Assembly (NCBI GenBank): GCA_030043595.1
Contig: JASHXJ010000581.1
Span: 1-7,594, forward strand
Reading direction: 5' to 3'
DNA: 7,594 nt
Source of the DNA: Trebonia sp.
GTDB taxonomy: Bacteria; Actinomycetota; Actinomycetes; Streptosporangiales; Streptosporangiaceae
Numbering within the stretch: the stretch's first letter is position 1; each line of letters opens with the position of its first letter. Below the pieces are notes generated by a model, which did no database searches, was not told the DNA's origin, and was given only the letters and a program-made list of their open reading frames with translations. This document shows positions 1-5,344 of this stretch, in pieces. A program made the translations under genes and the position numbers.

Positions 1-632
1 GCCGCGATCAGCACCGCCGGGTCCTTCACCAGGTCGGTGCCGAGCAGGAACGCGTCGCCGGGGCGCAGCTGCGAGCGGACCCGGGACAGGAACGCGGCGC
101 GCTGCGCCGGCACCATGTTCCCGATCGTGGAGCCGAGGAAGGCGACCAGCCGCGGCCCGCCGGAAGCCCCGGAAGCCCCGGAAGCCCCGGGCAGTCCGAG
201 GTGCTCCTCGAAGTCCGAGACGACCGCGTGCACCGCCAGGCCCGGGTACGCGACGGCGAGCGCGTCCCCGGCGAGGACCAGCGCGGACTCGCTCACGTCC
301 ACGGGCACGTAGCAGCGCAGCGTCCCCAGGTCGCGCAGCGCGCCGAGCAGCAGCCGGGTCTTCTCCGACGACCCGGAGCCGAGCTCGACGAGCACGCGGG
401 CGCCGCACGACGCGGCGATCTCGCCGGACACGGCGCGCAGGATCGAGCGCTCCGCGCGGGTCGGGTAGTACTCGGGCAGCTCGGTGATCTTCTCGAACAG
501 CGCGCTGCCCTGCGCGTCGTAGAACCACTTGGGCGGCAGCGTCTTGGGGGTGGCGGACAGGCCCGCCAGGGCGTCCGCGCGCAGCGTGCGGGCGCGGTAG
601 TCCGGCGGGAGGCGGTGCTCGACGGTAGTCAA
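1..632 (-). CDS. egtD: Histidine N-alpha-methyltransferase EgtD (N-terminal 210 residues, 3' end outside window)
   Basis: EgtD is a cytoplasmic SAM-dependent enzyme that methylates the alpha-amino group of histidine three times to give hercynine, the backbone of ergothioneine. The visible 210 residues carry TPKTLPPKWFYD (28-39), LPEYYPTR (52-59, with the tyrosine pair that contacts histidine in known EgtD), the SAM motif VELGSGSSEKT (82-92), DFEEHL (140-145), FLGSTIGN (165-172, whose Asn corresponds to the histidine-binding Asn) and GTDLVKD (198-204). The family is about 320 residues, so roughly a third is missing. The start is the TTG at 632-630, because it overlaps the egtC stop as TTGA and puts the family N-terminus at the right place. 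No ATG or GTG is in frame nearby, and AAGGGA lies about 10 nt upstream. The loop at residues 149-157 contains a GAS tripeptide repeated three times. Family assignment is very secure; the TTG start is likely. Confidence 0.95.
   Translation of the reverse strand, partial: MTTVEHRLPPDYRARTLRADALAGLSATPKTLPPKWFYDAQGSALFEKITELPEYYPTRAERSILRAVSGEIAASCGARVLVELGSGSSEKTRLLLGALRDLGTLRCYVPVDVSESALVLAGDALAVAYPGLAVHAVVSDFEEHLGLPGASGASGASGGPRLVAFLGSTIGNMVPAQRAAFLSRVRSQLRPGDAFLLGTDLVKDPAVLIA
161..187 (-). repeat. Three tandem 9-bp repeats inside egtD
   Basis: CGGAAGCCC occurs three times in a row with no mismatch. In the egtD frame it encodes Gly-Ala-Ser three times (residues 149-157), in the loop between DFEEHL and the strand leading to FLGSTIGN. 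Because the unit is a multiple of three, slippage would change loop length without breaking the frame. Confidence 0.85.
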
Positions 633-1393
633 CGGATTCCGATCCCTTCGGTGGCGGCGGTGAGCGGGCGGACGATGACCCCCGACGGCAGTGCCCTGAG
701 CACGTGCCGGTCGGGAACCTCGGTCCAGCCAGGTTCGTCGTCAGCTGGCTCGGAGGCGACCGTGACGGTCCCGCCGGCCTGCCGGAACCACAGCGTGTCC
801 CCGGCGGCGGTGGCGGCGACGGACCGGCCGTCGGTCAGCAGGAAGTTGAACCGGCCCGAGCCGCCGGCCGCTTCCACGGCGCAGATCGTCGCGGCCAGTG
901 CCACGTCGGCCGGCTCGCCGGACCGCAGCCGCCCGAGCACCAGCGCCCACAAGAAGGCCGAGTCGACGAGCGCCTCAAGGTCAAGAACGCAGACATTCAG
1001 CCGAACGGCCAGCGGCTCCGCGCTCTTCGGCCATCCGTCGAGCGCCCCGTTGTGGCTGAACAGCCACGGTCCCGACGCGAACGGCGCCGCCGCCTCCTCC
1101 CCGGTGGCGGTGCCAGGCGTGGCGCTGCGCACCGCCGCGAGAATCGCCGACGACCGGATCACGCGCGCCAGGTCGGGCAGCGACGGGTCGGCCCAGATCG
1201 GCACGGCCCGCCGGTACCTGGCAGGGACGGGATCGCCGCCGGCGTACCAGCCGATCCCGAAGCCGTCGGCGTTCACCGTCCCGTGCCGCTGCCGCCGCGG
1301 CGCCCACGCCTGCCGGTACAGCCCGAACGGCGGGTCGGTCAGCACCGACCGCAACGGCACCGGCGGCCCGAGGTAGCCGACGTGCCGGCACAT
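629..1393 (-). CDS. egtC: Gamma-glutamyl-hercynylcysteine sulfoxide hydrolase EgtC
   Basis: EgtC is a class II (N-terminal nucleophile) glutamine-amidotransferase-like hydrolase. It removes glutamate from gamma-glutamyl-hercynylcysteine sulfoxide, the EgtB product, leaving hercynylcysteine sulfoxide for the final lyase. The 254-residue protein begins MCRHVGYLG, so Cys2 becomes the N-terminal nucleophile after Met removal. Downstream are NADGFGIGWY (41-50), RSATPG (89-94) and SHNG (113-116), all typical of this amidohydrolase fold. The open frame continues upstream inside egtB, but the catalytic cysteine fixes the ATG at 1393-1391. That ATG shares one base with the egtB stop (TGATG), and the egtC stop overlaps the egtD start, so translation is probably coupled along the operon. 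Only a G-rich stretch, not a clear Shine-Dalgarno, precedes the ATG. A generic Ntn hydrolase is the only alternative, and the neighbours rule for EgtC. Confidence 0.95.
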   Translation of the reverse strand: MCRHVGYLGPPVPLRSVLTDPPFGLYRQAWAPRRQRHGTVNADGFGIGWYAGGDPVPARYRRAVPIWADPSLPDLARVIRSSAILAAVRSATPGTATGEEAAAPFASGPWLFSHNGALDGWPKSAEPLAVRLNVCVLDLEALVDSAFLWALVLGRLRSGEPADVALAATICAVEAAGGSGRFNFLLTDGRSVAATAAGDTLWFRQAGGTVTVASEPADDEPGWTEVPDRHVLRALPSGVIVRPLTAATEGIGIR

Positions 1394-2733
1394 CACCGCC
1401 CCCCGTCGGCCGAAGGCGCCGAGCGCGCCGTGCGGAACCCCGCGAAGATCTGCCGCCGGATCGGGTAGTCCCAGTTCCGGAACGTGCCGCGGCAGGCCAC
1501 CGGCGACACCCCGAACGCCCCGCCGCGCAGCACCTTGTACTCGGGGCCGAAGAACACCTCGGAGTACTCCTTGTACGGCCAGGCGACGAACCCCGGGTAC
1601 GGCAGGAAATCCGAGCTCGTCCACTCCCAGACGTCGCCGATCAGCTGCCGCGCCCCGCACGGCGCCGCACCCGCCGGGTAGCAGCCCGCCGGCGCCGGCC
1701 GCAGGTGCCGCTCCCCGAGGTTGGCCAGCGCAGGCGTCGGATCGCCGTCCCCCCACGGGTACCGGCGGGACCGCCCGGTCGCCGGGTCATGCCGCGCGGC
1801 CTTCTCCCATTCGGCCTCGGTGGGAAGCCGCCGCCCGGCCCAGCGCGCGTACGCGTCGGCCTCATACCAGCAGACGTGCAATACCGGTTCGTTCGGGATA
1901 ATGGGGGCCGGTACCCCGAACGACACCCGCACCCATTCCCCCTCCCAGCGCCAGAACAGGGGCGCCGTCAGCCCCGCGCGCTGCCGGTGCGCCCAGCCGG
2001 CCTCCGTCCACCAGCGCGGCTCGTCGTAGCCGCCGTCGGCGATGAACGCGGCGTACGCGGCGTTCGTCACCGGTGTCGTGTCCAGGTAGTAGCCGGGCAC
2101 GTCGACCACGTGCGCCGGGCGCTCGTTGTCCAGCGCCCAGGGCTCGGTCGAGGTGCCCATGGTGAACGGGCCGCCGGGGACGTAGACCTCGGCGGGCAGC
2201 GCGGCCGCGTCGGCGGGCGCCGGCCCGGGCTCTGGCGCGGACAGCACCGGGGGACCGACCCGCAGCTGGTGCGTGGCGAGCATGGTCTCGTCGTGCTGCA
2301 CCTCGTGCTGCGCGATCATCCCGAACAGGAAGCCTGCCTGCCCCCTGGCCCCCCAGGCTCCCGGGGTTTCCCGGAAGGAGAAGCTCTCCAGCAGGTCGAG
2401 GACCCGGCCGCGGACCTCGTGGCCGTAGCCGCGCGCCTCGCCGGGCGCCAGCAGCGGCAGCGACGGCCGCTGCGCGCGCGGGTGCTCGAACGCGTCGTAC
2501 AGCGGGTCGATCTCCGGGTGCATGGGCACGGCGCCGCCGACCGCGCGCAGCAGCCAGAGCTCCTCCTGGTTCGCCACGTGCGCCAGGTCCCACACCAGGG
2601 GCGACATCAGCGGGGAGTGCTGCTTCACCAGGTCCGGTTCGTCCACCACGGTGGTGAGGCGGGTGGTCCGGTCCCGCGCCGCCAGCAGTTCCGCGGCGAT
2701 CCGCTCCCGCAGGGCCTCGGTGTGTTGCGTCAT
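1393..2733 (-). CDS. egtB: Hercynine oxygenase (ergothioneine sulfoxide synthase) EgtB
   Basis: EgtB is a cytoplasmic non-heme iron enzyme that uses O2 to join hercynine to gamma-glutamylcysteine as a sulfoxide. The 446-residue protein has an N-terminal DinB-like domain and a C-terminal formylglycine-generating-enzyme-like domain. His52 (WDLAHVANQEE) plus His143 and His147 (QHEVQHDETML) form the expected three-His iron site. Arg86 and Arg89 in HPRAQRP sit where arginines bind gamma-glutamylcysteine. The second domain shows GGPFTMGT (187-194), RRLPTEAEWEKAAR (301-314), GDVWEWT (366-372), a Tyr-rich YKEYSEVFFG stretch (387-396) and RNWDYPIRRQIFAGFR (419-434). An Ala/Pro-rich linker (165-182) joins the domains. 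The ATG at 2733 overlaps the egtA stop as ATGA and has a strong GGAGGA about 7 nt upstream, so I chose it over an in-frame upstream ATG inside egtA. Residues 121-134 (RETPGAWGARGQAG) look like a small insertion just before the HxxxH motif. The gene neighbours argue for EgtB rather than the selenoneine enzyme SenA. Confidence 0.96.
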   Translation of the reverse strand: MTQHTEALRERIAAELLAARDRTTRLTTVVDEPDLVKQHSPLMSPLVWDLAHVANQEELWLLRAVGGAVPMHPEIDPLYDAFEHPRAQRPSLPLLAPGEARGYGHEVRGRVLDLLESFSFRETPGAWGARGQAGFLFGMIAQHEVQHDETMLATHQLRVGPPVLSAPEPGPAPADAAALPAEVYVPGGPFTMGTSTEPWALDNERPAHVVDVPGYYLDTTPVTNAAYAAFIADGGYDEPRWWTEAGWAHRQRAGLTAPLFWRWEGEWVRVSFGVPAPIIPNEPVLHVCWYEADAYARWAGRRLPTEAEWEKAARHDPATGRSRRYPWGDGDPTPALANLGERHLRPAPAGCYPAGAAPCGARQLIGDVWEWTSSDFLPYPGFVAWPYKEYSEVFFGPEYKVLRGGAFGVSPVACRGTFRNWDYPIRRQIFAGFRTARSAPSADGGR

Positions 2734-4025
2734 CTGACTTCCTCCAGAAGGTCGTCCGCCGGGCAGCGGTCCCTGCTCACGTACCGCTCGATGTAGTCGT
2801 CCACCGCCGCCAGGATCGGCGCGGGTGCCTGCTGCCGCTGCAGTGCCCCGCGCGCCGCGGCGAAGCACTCCCGGCTGGCCCGGGCCAGCCGCGGGTTCGC
2901 GGGGCCGAACAGGGCCGCCGTCAGCCACGGGTCACCCGCTGCCCCGCGCAGCCGCCCGGCCGCGGTCATCGCCGCCGCGCTGGCCGCCGGGTCGGACAGC
3001 AGCGCGCTGGCCACGGCCGTGGGCACCACCCAGCCGTCGCCCGGCTGGGCGTCGATCATGCGGAGCTCGAAGTGCCCGCGCGGGCGCACCGGCGGGAACA
3101 GCGTCGACAGGTGGTAGCTCATGTCCGCGGCGGTCGGCGGGCGGAGGCGGCCCGGGCACCGCACCCAGTCGCGCAGCGTCAGCCCTGGCGGCGCGCTCCA
3201 GTCCCCGGATCCCTTCTCGCACACGCACATGACCTCGGCGTCGAGCGCGTACTCGGTCCAGTCCGCGCGCGGGTCGCCGTCAAGCGCTGGCGGCCTTGTC
3301 CGTCCGGGGTCCATGTGCGCCCACACCTGCTGCCGGGACGAGCGCCAGCCGGTCGGCTGCCCGTCGCGCAGCGGCGAGTTGGCGAACGCGGCGACGAGCA
3401 CCGGCCCGATCTCGTGCAGCAGCCGCCACCGCCAGCGGTACCCGGAGGGCCCGTCGCCGTCGTCGCCGGCGTCCAGGCAGACCTGGACCGAGGCGGTGGC
3501 GCACATCATCTGACGGCCCCACGGGCCGCCCCGGTCGAAGTAAGCTTCCATGGCCGCGTACCGCGGCAGGTGCAGGATGCGGCGCGGGCGGCGGAACGGG
3601 TCGAGGCCGACCCCGGCGAGCTCGAGCCCGGCGTCGGCGGCCGCCGCGCGCAGTGCCGCGAGATCAGCGGCGGTCGTGCGCACGCATTCGGCGAGAGAGT
3701 CCGCGGGCAGCGAGCTGAGCTCAAGCTGCCCGCCTGGTTCAGTGGTAAGCGCGGCACCGGACGGCAGCACGCCCGGCGCGGAACTTGAGGGCAGCGCTTT
3801 CTCTTCGCTTCCTTCGGCGCCGAAAGCTGACACGGCCGCCGCGATCCGCTCCGCCGGGACCGGCAGGGCGGGGTCACGCGCGTCGCGGACCAGCCATTCG
3901 AGTTCGACGCCGACCCGCCGCGGCGGCCCGGTCTTCAGGCAGATCCCGTGGATATGCTCGGCGGCCTGCTGCTCGCGGATCTGCCGCTCGGCCTCGTCCT
4001 CGCGGTCCAGGTTCCTCACCGTCAT
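2730..4025 (-). CDS. egtA: Glutamate-cysteine ligase EgtA
   Basis: EgtA is an ATP-dependent ligase of the GCS2 family that makes gamma-glutamylcysteine, the sulfur donor used by EgtB. The 431-residue length is close to the 432 residues I recall for the mycobacterial protein. Visible motifs are RRVGVELEWLV (36-46, start of the catalytic sheet), LTTEPGGQLELSS (93-105) and, further on, a FRRPRRILHLPRY segment followed by MMCATASVQVCLDAG. The stop overlaps the egtB start (ATGA), making this the first gene of the egt operon. The ATG at 4025 is preferred because it gives family length. An in-frame ATG at 4088 would add 21 unmatched residues and lies inside an inverted repeat. No Shine-Dalgarno precedes 4025, but TATGGT ends 6 nt before it, suggesting a leaderless message. 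Residues 69-92 form a Ser/Glu-rich loop that seems longer than usual just before EPGGQLELS. Confidence 0.94.
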   Translation of the reverse strand: MTVRNLDREDEAERQIREQQAAEHIHGICLKTGPPRRVGVELEWLVRDARDPALPVPAERIAAAVSAFGAEGSEEKALPSSSAPGVLPSGAALTTEPGGQLELSSLPADSLAECVRTTAADLAALRAAAADAGLELAGVGLDPFRRPRRILHLPRYAAMEAYFDRGGPWGRQMMCATASVQVCLDAGDDGDGPSGYRWRWRLLHEIGPVLVAAFANSPLRDGQPTGWRSSRQQVWAHMDPGRTRPPALDGDPRADWTEYALDAEVMCVCEKGSGDWSAPPGLTLRDWVRCPGRLRPPTAADMSYHLSTLFPPVRPRGHFELRMIDAQPGDGWVVPTAVASALLSDPAASAAAMTAAGRLRGAAGDPWLTAALFGPANPRLARASRECFAAARGALQRQQAPAPILAAVDDYIERYVSRDRCPADDLLEEVR

Positions 4026-4031
4026 GAGGGC

Positions 4032-4037
4032 ACCATA
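4032..4037 (-). promoter_or_regulatory. Candidate -10 box for a leaderless egtA transcript
   Basis: On the minus strand TATGGT fits the actinobacterial TANNNT -10 pattern. It ends 6 nt before the egtA ATG, which would put the transcription start at the A of the ATG. There is no Shine-Dalgarno at the usual distance, as expected of a leaderless mRNA. I see no good -35; TTGTCA lies only 11 nt upstream, too close to pair with this box. Inference from position and motif only. Confidence 0.4.
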
Positions 4038-4070
4038 ACCTTGGCCACTGACAAAACCGAGATCCCCACC

Positions 4071-4080
4071 CGAGTCGCTG
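4071..4080 (+). repeat. 10-bp direct repeat, copy 1 (partner at 4180-4189)
   Basis: CGAGTCGCTG occurs here and again, identically and in the same orientation, at 4180-4189. Both copies are in the selD-egtA gap. This copy runs into the left arm of the inverted repeat at 4079-4096. The other lies just after a GTTAC (4174-4178) and forms part of the right arm of a hairpin. A pair of protein-binding elements is possible, but so is chance in GC-rich DNA. Confidence 0.4.
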
Positions 4081-4096
4081 TAACACATTTGTTACA
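4079..4096. promoter_or_regulatory. Perfect 7-4-7 inverted repeat, candidate operator upstream of egtA
   Basis: The plus strand reads TGTAACA-CATT-TGTTACA, a perfect palindrome with a 4-bp spacer, centred about 62 bp before the egtA start. Seen another way it is GTAAC-N6-GTTAC. That spacing and those half-sites resemble the sites of winged-helix response regulators of the GlnR/MtrA type, though neither consensus is matched fully. It is AT-rich inside a very GC-rich region, which makes chance less likely. Its place upstream of the first egt gene suggests a regulator of ergothioneine synthesis. The regulator's identity is unknown. Confidence 0.55.
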
Positions 4097-4117
4097 AACC
4101 ACTATGCCACACTCCGC

Positions 4118-4137
4118 GGCGGGCCCGTGTGCCCGCC
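4118..4137. terminator. GC-rich hairpin, possible terminator
   Basis: GGCGGGC and GCCCGCC pair perfectly over 7 bp around a 6-nt loop. On the plus strand the stem is followed by CCTTTCGCTTATT, moderately T-rich; on the minus strand no T-tract follows. It could help end selD transcription, though no plus-strand gene reads into it from the left. It may equally be a structured leader upstream of egtA if transcription starts to its right. Confidence 0.35.
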
Positions 4138-4160
4138 CCTTTCGCTTATTCAGTCCCGCT

Positions 4161-4193
4161 CGCCCAGCCTGGCGTTACGCGAGTCGCTGGGTG
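4161..4193 (-). terminator. Hairpin just downstream of selD, candidate selD terminator
   Basis: An 8-bp stem (CGCCCAGC with GCTGGGTG, one G-T pair) closes a 17-nt loop that itself contains GCG-TTA-CGC. On the minus strand it begins 35 nt after the selD stop codon, where a terminator is expected. No U-tract follows, which is common for actinobacterial stem-loop terminators but leaves the call uncertain. Confidence 0.4.
4180..4189 (+). repeat. 10-bp direct repeat, copy 2 (partner at 4071-4080)
   Basis: Identical to CGAGTCGCTG at 4071-4080, with the copies starting 109 bp apart. It sits 2 bp after a GTTAC pentamer, the same pentamer that makes one half of the inverted repeat near copy 1, so both copies are associated with GTAAC/GTTAC elements. 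Confidence 0.4.
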
Positions 4194-4228
4194 TGATTCG
4201 GTACGGCCCCGGCATCGGATTGGACCTG

Positions 4229-5287
4229 CTACCGCACGTCGATGTGACCGGGAGAGCCGCCCTCGACGCGGCCGACGACAGCGGCGAGCACGCCGCGCTC
4301 GCCCAGCTCGCCGCAGACCGCGTCCGGGGACGCGGTGGCGAGCAGCAGGCCGCCCGATGTCTGCGCGTCCTGCAGCAGCACGGCCACAGGCTCGGGCACG
4401 TCAGCGGAGATAGCCGTCCACGGCGCGAGGTAGGCCATGTTGTTCCTGGTGCCGCCGGAGACGTAGCCGGCCTCGGTCAGCTCCAGCGCGCCGGGCAGCA
4501 GCGGCACCGCTGCGGCGTGCACCGACGCGCGGCAGCCGCTCGCCCGCAGCATCCGGTGCAGGTGGCCGAGCAGCGAGAAGCCCGTGACATCGGTCGCGGC
4601 GGTCACCCCCGCCGCCAGCGCGGCCTCGCCCGCCGCCGCGTTGAGCGCCGTCATCGACGCGACCGCCGCGCCCAGCACGTCCGAGGGCGCGGCACCGCGC
4701 TTGTGCGCGGTCGCCACCACGCCGGTGCCGAGCGGCTTGGTGAGCACCAGCGTGTCACCGGGCCGCGCCGCGCTGATCGTCAGCACCCGCGACGGGTCGG
4801 CGAATCCGACCACCGCCATGCCGTACTTCGGCTCGGGGTCGTCGATCGTATGCCCCCCGACGACCAGGCATCCGGCCTCCGCGGCGACGGAGGCGCCGCC
4901 GCGGAGCACCTCGGCGAGGATCTCCAGGGGCAGCGTCTCGCCGGGCCAGGCGGTCAGGTTCAGGGCGAGCAGCGGCCGCCCGCCCATGGCGTAGACGTCG
5001 GACATGGCGTTGGCGGCGGCGATCCGCCCCCAGTCCCGCGGGTCGTCCACGATGGGCGTGAAGAAGTCCGTCGTGAGCACGAGCGCGCGCGAGTCGTCGA
5101 GGCGGAGCACGGCGGCGTCGTCGCCCTCGGCGGCGCCGACGAGCAGGTCCCCGCCGGCGGCCCCCAGGGCATCGCCAGAACCGAGGGAAACCATCAGTTG
5201 GTCCAGAGCCGACAGTGGTAGCTTGCACGCACAGCCGGCGCCGTGGGACAAGGACGTGAGGCGGACCGAGGCAGGCTGGACAGTCAC
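4229..5287 (-). CDS. selD: Selenide, water dikinase (selenophosphate synthetase) SelD
   Basis: SelD converts selenide and ATP to selenophosphate, AMP and phosphate, supplying selenium for selenocysteine, selenouridine in tRNA or selenoneine. The 352-residue length fits the family. SHGAGCACK (14-22) holds Cys19 and Lys22, matching catalytic Cys17 and Lys20 of E. coli; the residue is Cys, not selenocysteine. Next come GDDAAV (55-60), TTDFFTPIVDDP (72-83), SDVYAMGG (96-103), VVGGHTIDDPEPKYG (142-156), KPLGTG (184-189), ATDVTGFSLLGHL (231-243) and a later SGGTRNN and LLQDAQTSGGLL. Gly is usual where Ser238 stands in TGF-S-LLG. The GTG at 5287-5285 is chosen because it gives the normal N-terminus (TVQPASVRLT before the active site). 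The frame stays open far upstream, but that part is antisense to steA. No Shine-Dalgarno is present; a TANNNT box 7 nt upstream suggests a leaderless message. No other selenium gene is visible in the window. Confidence 0.95.
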   Translation of the reverse strand: MTVQPASVRLTSLSHGAGCACKLPLSALDQLMVSLGSGDALGAAGGDLLVGAAEGDDAAVLRLDDSRALVLTTDFFTPIVDDPRDWGRIAAANAMSDVYAMGGRPLLALNLTAWPGETLPLEILAEVLRGGASVAAEAGCLVVGGHTIDDPEPKYGMAVVGFADPSRVLTISAARPGDTLVLTKPLGTGVVATAHKRGAAPSDVLGAAVASMTALNAAAGEAALAAGVTAATDVTGFSLLGHLHRMLRASGCRASVHAAAVPLLPGALELTEAGYVSGGTRNNMAYLAPWTAISADVPEPVAVLLQDAQTSGGLLLATASPDAVCGELGERGVLAAVVGRVEGGSPGHIDVR

Positions 5288-5294
5288 GGGATCA

Positions 5295-5300
5295 ACGATA
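5295..5300 (-). promoter_or_regulatory. Candidate -10 box for a leaderless selD transcript
   Basis: The minus strand reads TATCGT, fitting TANNNT, ending 7 nt before the selD GTG. This would put transcription initiation at or next to the start codon, and the absence of a Shine-Dalgarno agrees. No -35 resembling TTGACA is found 16-19 nt upstream. The arrangement mirrors that of egtA. Confidence 0.4.
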
Positions 5301-5316
5301 TGCCTGATCCACCAGG

Positions 5317-5322
5317 TACTTT
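5317..5322 (+). promoter_or_regulatory. Candidate -10 box for steA
   Basis: TACTTT fits TANNNT and lies 22 nt before the steA ATG, leaving room for a short leader that includes AGGA (5332-5335) and GAAGGG (5337-5342). No convincing -35 is seen. Position supports it more than motif quality. Confidence 0.3.
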
Positions 5323-5344
5323 CTCTCTGGCAGGATGAAGGGCG

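Larger units (their letters stand above)
4026..4228. other. selD-egtA intergenic region
   Basis: This 203-bp non-coding gap separates two genes on the same strand. It is less GC-rich near egtA. It contains two GC hairpins, a perfect inverted repeat, a 10-bp direct repeat (each listed separately) and a -10-like box before egtA. I looked for a tRNA, including a selenocysteine tRNA, and saw no T-loop or acceptor pairing. No short ORF with a ribosome binding site stands out. The structure suggests that egtA has its own promoter rather than being read only from selD. Confidence 0.7.
5288..5344. other. Divergent selD-steA promoter gap
   Basis: Only 57 bp separate the selD and steA start codons, which face away from each other. 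Promoters for both must overlap here or extend into the coding regions. It is relatively AT-rich for the window. CCTG-N6-CAGG (5303-5316) is a short imperfect symmetry near the middle, too short to call an operator. Confidence 0.6.

Noticed and set aside
201..1376. Long plus-strand open frame of 391 codons across egtD/egtC
   Set aside because: It is antisense to two well-supported genes, its protein is Arg/Ala/Gly-rich low-quality sequence, and it matches no family. It is a by-product of high GC with few stop codons.
1393..2733. EgtB being a SenA (selenoneine synthase) instead
   Set aside because: It is embedded between egtA and egtC, which supply and process gamma-glutamylcysteine, and it keeps the arginines expected for that substrate. 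No senB is present in the window.
1705..2796. Plus-strand open frame of 363 codons opposite egtB
   Set aside because: Antisense to EgtB, whose catalytic residues are all intact. The translated composition is Arg/Gly/Pro-rich with no recognisable domain.
4026..4088. Upstream ATG for egtA at 4088
   Set aside because: It adds 21 residues with no family match, has no ribosome binding site and lies inside the inverted repeat. Starting at 4025 gives the usual EgtA length.
4026..4228. Possible tRNA-Sec or small RNA in the gap after selD
   Set aside because: Hairpins exist, but no TPsiC arm, acceptor stem or CCA-like end can be assembled. Nothing beyond terminator or operator-like structure is supported.
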